A stretch of 64,000 nucleotides of DNA, taken from contig CAWIQF010000021.1 in the NCBI GenBank assembly GCA_963838205.1, forward strand, positions 62,001-126,000, given 5' to 3'. Under the pieces are notes generated by a model. The model was given only the letters and a program-made list of their open reading frames with translations. It was not told the origin of the DNA and made no database searches. Positions 16,799 through 24,007 of this stretch are shown piece by piece. The DNA comes from CAIVVT01 sp963838205 (GTDB lineage Bacteria > Acidobacteriota > Terriglobia > Bryobacterales > Bryobacteraceae). Both the position numbers and the translations under genes were made by a program. The first letter of the stretch is position 1; each line of letters opens with the position of its first letter.

Positions 16799-17545
16799 TC
16801 ACTTCGTTGCAGATGCGTTTGCGGCTTGCGGCTTCAACGGCGCGACCGCCGTGTGGAAGGCTTCGAAGAACTTCGAGAAGTCGAGGTCGAGCGTCTCCGG
16901 CAGCCGTCCGGTGCGGTCGCCGGCCTCGTAGTAAAGGCTCGGCTTGGTGCGAATCACCCGCCGCATCCTCTGTTCGCCGCTCTCACCGACCGTGACCTCC
17001 AAATCGCAGTACAGGACCATGTCGACCATGCCGAGCACGATCTTGCGGGCCTTGTCGGGCAGCGTCGGCACGATCCGGGTGTACTTGCCGGTGCGCGTTT
17101 CAACCTCGATCTCCTTGGCGTGCGAGACCAGAAATAGCCCACAGGGCAGGAACGCCAGCTTGGTGAGCACGCGCTGGAACTCGTTGTTGATCAGCGCGTA
17201 GCCCTTGCCGTAGCCGAGGTCCGACTCGTGCTCGATCTTGAACTTTTTGAGGATGTAGTCGGCGCAGAACTTGTAGGCGTTGTCGACCGTGTCGATGATG
17301 ACCGTCTTGAAGGGGTGCTTGCCTTCGGTGATTTCCGCGCAGGCCGTCAGCAGATCGTCCCACGACTGGATCGGCACCTGAAAGACGTCGAGCGCGTTAA
17401 GCCCGGGCTCGGTGGCCAGGAACACTGCGCTCTCCGAATTCGAGCAGAAGGTCGACTTCCCGATCTTCGTCTGCCCGTAGGCGAGCACCGTAAGGTCAGC
17501 CAGGTTCGGCTTTGGTGCAGTCTTGGTGCTGGGTAGTAATGCCAT
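16799..17545 (-). CDS. Sak4-like RecA-fold ATPase
   Basis: 248 residues. Walker A is GQTKIGKSTF (near 25-34) and the Walker B-like segment is FKTVIIDTVDNAYKF. The VFLATEPGLNALDVF and ALINNEFQRVLTKLAFLPCGLFLVSHAKE stretches fit AAA_24/Sak4 single-strand annealing or strand-exchange ATPases of phages. The adjacent DUF669 gene, 22 bases downstream, is the usual partner. It probably promotes recombination-dependent replication. The C-terminal 15 residues are a low-complexity Ala/Lys tail. Confidence 0.85.
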   Translation of the reverse strand: MALLPSTKTAPKPNLADLTVLAYGQTKIGKSTFCSNSESAVFLATEPGLNALDVFQVPIQSWDDLLTACAEITEGKHPFKTVIIDTVDNAYKFCADYILKKFKIEHESDLGYGKGYALINNEFQRVLTKLAFLPCGLFLVSHAKEIEVETRTGKYTRIVPTLPDKARKIVLGMVDMVLYCDLEVTVGESGEQRMRRVIRTKPSLYYEAGDRTGRLPETLDLDFSKFFEAFHTAVAPLKPQAANASATK

Positions 17546-17560
17546 TTTGATGGATCTCCT

Positions 17561-18607
17561 TTAGAAGGCCGGTTCGGTCGTTGTTGGGGGCAACACGCGC
17601 AGCTCCTCGTTGGGCGCCACGCGCTGATAGAAGTTGTCAATGACGTTTGAATTGCCGTTGGAGCGGCACAGCGCAAAGTAGGCGCAAGGCCGCTGGTAGT
17701 TGAAGCAGAACGCCGTGTTCTGGTAGAAGACGCCGCGCCGGCGCGCGTCGAGAAAGGCCTGCGTCAGCTCCCACAGTTCGCTGCGCAGAATATCGAACCG
17801 GTCACGCGAGAGATACAGCATCTCCCGGTGGAACATTTGCGGGTCGGCGTACTTCTCCGCGAGCCGGGCGGCAAACTCCTCGTCGGTCTCAGGTAGTTTG
17901 CGCTTCGCCGTCGTCTTGCCGGTCTTGGACTTCGCGAGCAGCTCCGCGCGCCGCGCCTCGAACTCCTCGACGGTCTCGCCCTTGCTCTGCTGCAGTCGGG
18001 CTTTGACGAGCACGTTGTAGAGGATGCCGGTGATCGGAATGCCCAGCGTCTGCTCGATGTAGTGGGCGTACAGCGTGATCTGGAAATCGGTCCAGAGCTT
18101 TTCCAGATAGTCGGCATCGAGCTGCGACGCCGTCTTGTGTTCCAGCACGAAGTACTCGCCGCCGATGCGCACGATGCCGTCGATCTTGCCCGCCAGCACG
18201 AAGCTGCGCGACGCCGCGCCAGTCGCCGGATTGACGATCGGGCCCTCGAACGTCTTCTCCAGCGCGACGATTTCGAACTCCTCGCTCGGGTATCTGGCCG
18301 CGTACCCGCGCATCATCGCCGTGGCGTTAAACCAGTCGCGCTTCTGGTCTTCGTCCTGCGCCCGGTTGGGGCAAAGCCGGTCGATCCGGTCGAGCACCTT
18401 GGCAAGATCCCGTTCGCCGTGCCACAACTCGAGGCAGTCGTGGATGAGCGAGCCGAAGTGCAGGTTGTGGTCCCGCAGCAACGGCACAAGCTGTTCGATG
18501 TAGCGCCAGTCCACCGCCTTGCGGCAGCTCCGGAACAGCGCCCACATCGAATAGGTGGAGACCATCAACGCGGTCCGGACAGGTTGCTGTCCACATTCGT
18601 GGGTCAT
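17561..18607 (-). CDS. PD-(D/E)XK (RecB/Cas4-like) nuclease
   Basis: 348 residues from the ATG at 18607 (MTHECGQQPVRTALMVSTYS), with GGAG 9 bases upstream; the longer frame runs into the previous gene. The nuclease core is FGSLIHDCLELWHGE (His), FVLAGKIDGIVRIGGEYFVLEHKTAS (GxID and EhK motifs) and LWTDFQITLYAHYIEQTLG (QxxxY). Cysteines near the C-terminus (CFNYQRPCAYFALC) together with an early cysteine could hold an Fe-S cluster as in Cas4/AddB. It belongs to the phage recombination operon and there is no CRISPR array nearby. Confidence 0.85.
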   Translation of the reverse strand: MTHECGQQPVRTALMVSTYSMWALFRSCRKAVDWRYIEQLVPLLRDHNLHFGSLIHDCLELWHGERDLAKVLDRIDRLCPNRAQDEDQKRDWFNATAMMRGYAARYPSEEFEIVALEKTFEGPIVNPATGAASRSFVLAGKIDGIVRIGGEYFVLEHKTASQLDADYLEKLWTDFQITLYAHYIEQTLGIPITGILYNVLVKARLQQSKGETVEEFEARRAELLAKSKTGKTTAKRKLPETDEEFAARLAEKYADPQMFHREMLYLSRDRFDILRSELWELTQAFLDARRRGVFYQNTAFCFNYQRPCAYFALCRSNGNSNVIDNFYQRVAPNEELRVLPPTTTEPAF

Positions 18608-18630
18608 GGTAGTTTGCTCCTGGACGCGCG

Positions 18631-19674
18631 CTACGACACTTCGCAGCGAGTGCCCCCCTGGTAGGGATCGGGCGTCGCCAGCCGCCGCGTCCGCTTGCCC
18701 GAATTGATGTGATCCACGATGAGACGGGTGAGAAGCCCGATGCTCGCCCCGCTGCACGCGATCGCTCTGACGTTCGGGTCGCTCAGTGCGAACTGGCCGA
18801 TCTTCTTTTGCATGTCGCGGTCGATGCGGAGGCTCTTCCCTGACCAGAACGTTGGGTACTCGGAGATCACATCAGCGAGCGCGGACAGGAAGCCCGTCTT
18901 CAGGTGCGTGGCGCGGTCCTTGTAGAGAATCCCGCGCACACCCCAGTTGTTGTCCAGCAACTCGAAGAAGGTCTTGATGTTGTCGATCATCGTGGCGTAG
19001 CCCACGTTGGCCATCATGGGCGGCAGCGCCTGCCAGATCGCGGACAGCGTGACGTACCGGCCGGCTCCAAACTTGGAATGGAGCCGCATCACTGTCTTGA
19101 GGAAGGACAGCGCCGTCAGCAATTCCTCGCGCCGCATGTACTGCGACCAGGAGACACGCTGATAAAGCACGAACGATTCGTCGAAGCAGAGATCACGCAG
19201 GCGGCCGAGCGACGGACACTGCGCGGCGCGATTGCGAATCAGGACATTCGGGGAGAGCCGCGTTCTGCGCATGTTCAGGATGTCAAAGCGCTCTCGTTCC
19301 CACTCCTCGCTCGTCGCGAAGTGGATCATCGCACCGACCAGCGGCTTGCCGCCGTCATACATGAACTGTTTTGCGGCGCTGATGCGCTGGAGGCCGTCGA
19401 TGATGTACACGTCGCCACTGATCGTGTACGTTCCGTCGGCATCGGTGCATCCGTAGCGCTCGCCGCGGACCGCAAGCTCCACGTCGGGCACGCGGCCCGA
19501 ACTGCCGCCGAACGCCTCCATCAACTCCTGGATCTTGGCTTTCCGTAGCGTCTCGCGCTGGTATGCCGGTTTGAGCAAACCGCCCAGCGAAACGGGGTCG
19601 ATCACCCCGCGCAATACAATCTGGCCGTCCGTCAATTCGTCCAGCGCACCGGACAGCACTCTTAGTTGCGTCAC
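18631..19674 (-). CDS. DGxQR-type (ParB/DUF262-like) protein
   Basis: 347 residues. The key segment is YIIDGLQRISAAKQFMYDGG (residues about 88-107), preceded by a substrate-type loop (LKPAYQRETLRKAKIQELMEAF). This layout recalls the DGQQR/ParB-Srx fold of DUF262, DndB and ParB proteins. A central helical region (RREELLTALSFLKTVMRLHSKFG) resembles DndB/DGQHR-like C-terminal domains. The catalytic or nucleotide-binding role is not certain. The ATG overlaps the stop of the ParB gene upstream, so the two are translationally coupled. Confidence 0.6.
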   Translation of the reverse strand: MTQLRVLSGALDELTDGQIVLRGVIDPVSLGGLLKPAYQRETLRKAKIQELMEAFGGSSGRVPDVELAVRGERYGCTDADGTYTISGDVYIIDGLQRISAAKQFMYDGGKPLVGAMIHFATSEEWERERFDILNMRRTRLSPNVLIRNRAAQCPSLGRLRDLCFDESFVLYQRVSWSQYMRREELLTALSFLKTVMRLHSKFGAGRYVTLSAIWQALPPMMANVGYATMIDNIKTFFELLDNNWGVRGILYKDRATHLKTGFLSALADVISEYPTFWSGKSLRIDRDMQKKIGQFALSDPNVRAIACSGASIGLLTRLIVDHINSGKRTRRLATPDPYQGGTRCEVS

Positions 19675-20576
19675 TTTGATTCCTCCTGGATTTCCAACCT
19701 GGATGCGTTTAGCGGATCGGCAGCAAGTGCCTTCCGCTCGATTTCCGAACTCGCTGCGGCGATGGCGTTGTTGGCCTTCGACAGCAGCAGTTCCGCCTCG
19801 TCGAATTCGCCGGCGGTTTCGCCCAGCCAGCCGACCAGATGGGCGAAGTGTTTCGTGGCTTCGATGAAGGTGAGAGTCGATCGGGCTAGCCGGTCGATCC
19901 GTTGCGACCGGGTTGCCCGGCCGGACACTAGTAGAGCCTGATCGGGCAGCTGTGAAGCATCACCTGCCGCCGCTGGTCGATGCGAGGCGGTTTGGCCGAC
20001 TTGCCGCGTTTCTGAACCGCGTTCGAATCCCGGCGATGGCGGAGTGGATTTAATCGCCCGCGAGGTCCTGCCGATTCTGCTGATATTGGTGGTGCGACCG
20101 TCGAGCCCGGTGCGCTCAGTCGACTGTGGAATTTCCATAGTCAACTTCCCACGCCAATTCCCAACCGTCTTCACGTCGACGCCTACATGCCTGGCGACTT
20201 GGTGATCGCTCAGCTTGCACGATTGCTGGTGCACAAGCGCCGCCTTCACGGCTCTCTGCTTGTCCTCGTTCGTGCGGCGCAGCCCATTGGACTTGTTGGC
20301 GCTGAAGCTATACCACTGCGCGTCCTCTAGCGTGCCCTGGCGGAGGTCACACTCGATCGCGTCGAATCCGGCTGCAAACGCGGCCTTTACACGGTGGAAA
20401 CCGTCGGCCAGCCAGTAGTCCGTACCGTCGTAAAAGACGGTCACCGCTGGGAACTTCACCCCGGCCCCCATCGCCTCGGAATAATCCTCAATGGCCCCGA
20501 AATCGAGTGCAGCTCGAGGCTGGGTTCCGCCATCCATGCGGATGCTGCCTATGGGTACGGGTTCGCCGTGTTTCAC
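19671..20576 (-). CDS. ParB-like nuclease-domain protein
   Basis: 301 residues. Residues 5-95 are a ParB N-domain: VPIGSIRMDGGTQPRAALD, then WLADGFHRVKAAFAAGF (the GxHR-like box). A helix-turn-helix follows at about 105-140 (EDKQRAVKAALVHQQSCKLSDHQVARHVGVDVKTVGNWR). The middle is low-complexity and the end is helical (FDEAELLLSKANNAIAAASSEIE). A stand-alone phage ParB-HTH protein could be a DNA-binding regulator or a partition factor; no parA is visible. Start and stop overlap both neighbours by 4 bases. Confidence 0.82.
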   Translation of the reverse strand: MKHGEPVPIGSIRMDGGTQPRAALDFGAIEDYSEAMGAGVKFPAVTVFYDGTDYWLADGFHRVKAAFAAGFDAIECDLRQGTLEDAQWYSFSANKSNGLRRTNEDKQRAVKAALVHQQSCKLSDHQVARHVGVDVKTVGNWRGKLTMEIPQSTERTGLDGRTTNISRIGRTSRAIKSTPPSPGFERGSETRQVGQTASHRPAAAGDASQLPDQALLVSGRATRSQRIDRLARSTLTFIEATKHFAHLVGWLGETAGEFDEAELLLSKANNAIAAASSEIERKALAADPLNASRLEIQEESK

Positions 20577-21088
20577 TGCACGCCCTCCCGTTCCCGGAGC
20601 ATCCCTGGCGTCACTCCCGAGTCAAGAAAGGACTGGCGAATCTCTTTGATCAGTTGATAGATCCGCGAGCGTGACTTGCCGGTAATGAGCGCGACCTCGC
20701 CGGGCGTCCGCTCCATGAGCAGTTGGGCGACTGTCCGCAGTCGCTCCGGTAGCCGAGATATGGCGGCCACAACGTCGAGCCGAAGGTCATAATTCAGCGC
20801 TTCGCCGCGACACGGCAGCGCGCCGTTCCCGGCGCCAAAACTCGAATCGCGTCGCGCGCGCCGGCGTTCCTGGGCTGCAATTTGGGCTGCGCGGTGCCGC
20901 ACCACGCCGAACACGAACCCGCGCAGGTCGCCGCGCGTCCGGTCAAACCGTGGGAGCCGCTCGAGGTAGTCGAGAATCAAATCCTGGCGCAGGTCGTCCC
21001 AGTCCTGGCGCGTGAACCCGGTACGGCGGACCAGGCGGCTGGCGCCGATCTCCGCCTGCTGGATCACGAACGGATCGACGGCGGTCAC
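20573..21088 (-). CDS. Sigma-70-like factor / phage transcription regulator
   Basis: 171 residues. Residues 20-80 (RQDWDDLRQDLILDYLERLPRFDRTRGDLRGFVFGVVRHRAAQIAAQERRRARR) read as sigma region 2. Residues 115-160 (AISRLPERLRTVAQLLMERTPGEVALITGKSRSRIYQLIKEIRQ) read as region 4 with a helix-turn-helix. The two-domain layout and size are those of a small ECF-like sigma. In a prophage it could direct transcription of phage genes. It is coupled by 4-base overlaps to the genes before and after. Confidence 0.72.
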   Translation of the reverse strand: MTAVDPFVIQQAEIGASRLVRRTGFTRQDWDDLRQDLILDYLERLPRFDRTRGDLRGFVFGVVRHRAAQIAAQERRRARRDSSFGAGNGALPCRGEALNYDLRLDVVAAISRLPERLRTVAQLLMERTPGEVALITGKSRSRIYQLIKEIRQSFLDSGVTPGMLREREGVQ

Positions 21089-21414
21089 GGCTCCACCTCC
21101 GCAGGAATTGCCTCGATCACCATGCGGAACGGCAAGCCGTGCCGCACCTCAATTACTTCGACGGTGCCTTCGTTGAGCCGCGCGATCTGGGCGAAGAAGC
21201 GTGCTGCAGGCTCGCGCAGCGCGAACCGCTCCAGCCGCGATTCCGGGCGCGGACCGTCGTTGACGTCCAGCTTCAACTCGACGAAGACTCGCGGCGCCGG
21301 GCTGAACACCGGTTCGCCGTTCCGGATCTCCAGTTCTTCCACGCGCCCGAAGTTGATCGACTGGAGCAGGCGCAACAGCCGCTGCCTGGCGGGAGAGAGA
21401 TCTTCCATTTGCAT
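21085..21414 (-). CDS. Unknown small phage protein
   Basis: 109 residues, MQMEDLSPARQRLLRLLQSI; a second ATG two codons later is possible. It shows a helical N-terminus and a strand-rich remainder (GRVEELEIRNGEPVFSPAPRVFVELKLDVN, GTVEVIEVRHGLPFRMVIEAIP) in which two similar IRNGEP / VRHGLP turns suggest an internal repeat. Not recognised. It is second in the early operon. Confidence 0.6.
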   Translation of the reverse strand: MQMEDLSPARQRLLRLLQSINFGRVEELEIRNGEPVFSPAPRVFVELKLDVNDGPRPESRLERFALREPAARFFAQIARLNEGTVEVIEVRHGLPFRMVIEAIPAEVEP

Positions 21415-21417
21415 GGC

Positions 21418-21744
21418 TCACTCCCCCATCCCGGCGCGGTTTCGCGCGAGAAACTCATCCACCGCAGGATGAACGCGCGGTGGCTTTGTGAGCGCGGGCT
21501 CAAACTCCTCGCGCCGGTTCTGACCTTTGAGGTCCCGTAGCAGCCGGATTCTGATTCGGTCCAGCCGCTTCAAAAGGGTCCAGGTGAGGTCGTCATCTAA
21601 TTGGTGCAGTACGGCCACGCCGCCGACGACGAGTGCAATGTCGTCAAAAGCATCCCGGACGAGAACGTCCGCGACCGGCGCCGGTCGATCCGGCAACAGC
21701 GGGCGGGGGCGATCGGCTTGTTTTTCAAGTGATGCCGAAGTCAT
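21418..21744 (-). CDS. Unknown protein, first gene of the early operon
   Basis: 108 residues, MTSASLEKQADRPRPLLPDR. The proline-rich N-terminus is followed by LVRDAFDDIALVVGGVAVLHQLDDDLTWTLLKRLDRIRIRLLRDL, helical and hydrophobic but probably not membrane-spanning. Not recognised. As first gene after the 250-base divergent intergenic region with two palindromes it may be regulatory, but no DNA-binding motif is visible. Confidence 0.5.
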   Translation of the reverse strand: MTSASLEKQADRPRPLLPDRPAPVADVLVRDAFDDIALVVGGVAVLHQLDDDLTWTLLKRLDRIRIRLLRDLKGQNRREEFEPALTKPPRVHPAVDEFLARNRAGMGE

Positions 21745-21763
21745 GTTGTCCTCCGGCCTCGAT

Positions 21764-21781
21764 AGGGTGAAAATTCACCCT
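21764..21781. promoter_or_regulatory. Palindromic operator-like site 1
   Basis: AGGGTGAAAATTCACCCT has perfect 8-bp arms around AA. It lies 20 bases upstream of the first early gene (start 21744, minus strand). A closely related site lies at 21873. Likely binding site for a phage repressor or for BrnA. Confidence 0.6.
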
Positions 21782-21872
21782 GAGCGGCTTTTCGGACAGC
21801 TCCCTCGGATTAAGTCGTTGAAAACAAGCTGAATTTAATTTTCATGTTTTTTCGGCAGGCCAGGAACCGCAC

Positions 21873-21886
21873 GGTGAAAATTCACC
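21873..21886. promoter_or_regulatory. Palindromic operator-like site 2
   Basis: GGTGAAAATTCACC has 6-bp arms identical to the inner arms of the site at 21764, centre to centre about 107 bp. The stretch between the sites is AT-rich, as expected of a promoter region. Confidence 0.55.
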
Positions 21887-21959
21887 CTGGACCGATTTGT
21901 TACCCAATCCGAACCACTCGGGCGGCACCATCGTGTCCGGTGCGCGGACGCCCTCTGGC

Positions 21960-21986
21960 TTGACACGTATTTACTTCGTATATACG
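21960..21986 (+). promoter_or_regulatory. Putative BrnT promoter
   Basis: TTGACA at 21960-21965, then TATACG at 21981-21986 (15-base spacer); the -10 lies within the 10-bp palindrome CGTATATACG at 21977-21986. The brnT ATG follows only 9 bases after it. A BrnA-type autorepressor could bind the palindrome. Confidence 0.45.
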
Positions 21987-21995
21987 CTGAAGACG

Positions 21996-22292
21996 ATGGA
22001 CGTTATCTTCCAGATCCAAGGCCAGCTCTTTGAGTGGGACGCGGAGAAGGCGGCCGCCAACCTTCGGAAGCACCGAATCTCCTTCGAGAAGGCCAGCGAG
22101 GTCTTCTTCGATCCGTTTGTCCGCCTGGTGGATGCCACCGATCTGGGGGAAATGCGAGAGGCAGCCATCGGCCTGACCGAAGAGTGGAGTCTGCTCTTCG
22201 TTGTCCATGTCGAGCGCAAGGAAGACGCAATTCGAATCATTTCCGCACGGCCCGCCACGCCAGAGGAGCGGAGGCACTATGAACATGACTGA
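21996..22292 (+). CDS. brnT: BrnT-family toxin
   Basis: 98 residues from the ATG at 21996 (MDVIFQIQGQLFEWDAEKAA); the longer frame has no support. FEWDAEKAAANLRKHRISFEKASEVFFDPF is the BrnT signature, and IGLTEEWSLLFVVHVERKEDAIRIISARPATPEERRHY completes the RelE-like fold. BrnT acts as a ribonuclease that inhibits translation and is neutralised by BrnA encoded immediately downstream. The gene overlaps brnA by 14 bases. Confidence 0.9.
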   Translation: MDVIFQIQGQLFEWDAEKAAANLRKHRISFEKASEVFFDPFVRLVDATDLGEMREAAIGLTEEWSLLFVVHVERKEDAIRIISARPATPEERRHYEHD

Positions 22293-22572
22293 GCGAATTC
22301 ACAAGCGGCTCCGACCGGACCGCCCAATGACTACCATCAGCATCCGGATGCCAGAGGATGTGATCGACGACCTGAAACAGGTCGCTCCGACGCTTGGCTT
22401 TTCCGGCTACCAGCCACTCATCCGCGCCTACATCGGCCAAGGTCTGCGCCGGGACCTCGCTCGATTGGATAACGACAAGGTTCAGGTCCTTGCGGAGAGT
22501 CTACGCCGGCATGGTGTCAACGAGCGACTCATCGCGCAGGCCATCGCAGATGTTCAAGCGAAATCAGCCTGA
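22279..22572 (+). CDS. brnA: BrnA-type (ribbon-helix-helix) antitoxin
   Basis: 97 residues from the ATG at 22279 (MNMTERIHKRLRPDRPMTTI). MTTISIRMPEDVIDDLKQVAPTLGFSGYQPLIRAYIGQGLRRDLARLD is a ribbon-helix-helix DNA-binding segment; the C-terminal helix should wrap the toxin. Order (toxin then antitoxin), overlap and family agree with BrnTA modules, which repress their own promoter. It stops 8 bases before the convergent end of the unknown two-gene unit. Confidence 0.82.
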   Translation: MNMTERIHKRLRPDRPMTTISIRMPEDVIDDLKQVAPTLGFSGYQPLIRAYIGQGLRRDLARLDNDKVQVLAESLRRHGVNERLIAQAIADVQAKSA

Positions 22573-22579
22573 GCGGGTC

Positions 22580-24007
22580 TCAACGCACGCTGCTCCCGCA
22601 CTGGAAATAGGTGACCCATGCGCGGCTGCCTTCGCTGAACTGCAGCGGCTCTTCAGTCAGGCCGATCCACGCCTTCAGCCAGGCACCGAGCCGCATCACA
22701 GCGAAATCGTTCGCCGGGCGGCGCAACTTGCCTCCGCCCCGAAGTAGGTCGAGAAGGGCCTGTCCCTCTGCCGAGGGAAGGCCCTCACGGTTGGTAAGGC
22801 CGAGCTGCTCCAGCGCGTACTCCCGTTGAAGAGTTCCTTCGCGTTCGGCAACCACGGCAGACGTCTTATCGGCACCACCCTCGCGGACTCGCGCCTGGAA
22901 AGTCTCCTTCGCCCGAACTCCAACGAGCACGCGGGTACCAGGAAGTTCCTGGAAGTGGAAATCGTCCCAGGTGACACCGGTCGGCGTGGGGAAACCGCCG
23001 TCCGCTTCGAGCGCGACGTCGAAGACACACCGGTAGTCGCCCGATGCCTTTTCAAAGAGGATCGGATCACCAGTAATCGCCAGCAGCTTGCGCAAACGCC
23101 CGCGGAGCTGGCTCACCTGCTTCTTGAACGGCGTCTTCTCTTCAACCGCTTTGGCGATGTCACGTGGATTGAAGCGCCCACGATGTTTTGCGAGCAGCCA
23201 CAACAGCTGCAGCCCCCGGTCTCCGGTAGCATCCTCTTTGCGCCCATCCGCCAAGCCGCACTCATCGAGGCTGCGTTCGTGCCAGACGCCGCGGACGGAA
23301 ACGCGAAGCAGTAACTCTCCAACCTCGATTCTGACCGCCGCCCAGTCAACATTCTCCGGCACCGGAATGCTCCGGACCGCCTTAACCTTGTCGGCGGCGG
23401 CATTCCTGGGTAACGCATCCTCGATGTAGTCGAGGTCGAGGACGAGCTCGCCGGCGTCCAGCGACGAGACGTCCTGCAACGAAAACACCGGCAGCCCGTT
23501 CAAGCTTGTGGGCGCGGGGCGGTCCGCCACGAGCACGACTGGCGCTCCGTATCCCGTCGCGAGTTGGAGTATTCCCTCCCCGCCGTCATCGAGCAGCAGA
23601 AGAAAATCGCGGAACCGCCCCGCCATAACGCGTCGGCCGAGCGACCAGACCTGCGGGCGGCGCTGTTCATTCGGGCCGGTCAGTTCGAGTGCCGCCGCAA
23701 GCAGTCGCGCCAGCGCTTCGGGGTCCACCAACCACTGCCGAAGCCGATCCGGGTCCAGATTGATGGTGTACCCACGCTCGCAGGGGAGAAAGGCACGGTG
23801 GCCATCGGCGGACCACCCTACGTCGACAGAACACTGCTCTTCGCATTGCTGGCAAAGTAGGACTGTTGCGGCAGTTGTCTCGCGCAACAGCCCCAGCTTC
23901 ATCACCTCGCGCCACGGCTCGCGGCCCCACTGGCGTGCTTCCTGATCTCCGACTACAGCGTCAGCCGACGTTAGTCGCGACAGCAGCGTGTTCCATGCTG
24001 ACCGCAT
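22580..24007 (-). CDS. Unknown protein with zinc-finger-like and winged-helix-like segments
   Basis: 475 residues. Not recognised. Residues about 52-80 hold CQQCEEQCSVDVGWSADG..LPC, a possible zinc knuckle. Residues about 255-325 (LQLLWLLAKHRGRFNPRDIAKAV, KKQVSQLRGRLRKLLAITGDPIL and SGDYRCVFD) resemble the winged-helix effector domain of OmpR/SARP regulators. The rest has LLLLDDGGEGILQLATGYGAPVVLV and a C-terminal YALEQLGL region. It overlaps the upstream gene by 47 bases, so both are surely co-expressed. It could be a DNA-binding regulator paired with the 23961 protein; function unknown. Confidence 0.6.
   Translation of the reverse strand: MRSAWNTLLSRLTSADAVVGDQEARQWGREPWREVMKLGLLRETTAATVLLCQQCEEQCSVDVGWSADGHRAFLPCERGYTINLDPDRLRQWLVDPEALARLLAAALELTGPNEQRRPQVWSLGRRVMAGRFRDFLLLLDDGGEGILQLATGYGAPVVLVADRPAPTSLNGLPVFSLQDVSSLDAGELVLDLDYIEDALPRNAAADKVKAVRSIPVPENVDWAAVRIEVGELLLRVSVRGVWHERSLDECGLADGRKEDATGDRGLQLLWLLAKHRGRFNPRDIAKAVEEKTPFKKQVSQLRGRLRKLLAITGDPILFEKASGDYRCVFDVALEADGGFPTPTGVTWDDFHFQELPGTRVLVGVRAKETFQARVREGGADKTSAVVAEREGTLQREYALEQLGLTNREGLPSAEGQALLDLLRGGGKLRRPANDFAVMRLGAWLKAWIGLTEEPLQFSEGSRAWVTYFQCGSSVR

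Noticed and set aside
17561..18607. Cas4-like nuclease as evidence for a CRISPR system
   Set aside because: No CRISPR array or other cas gene is visible; phage recombination operons commonly carry this nuclease.
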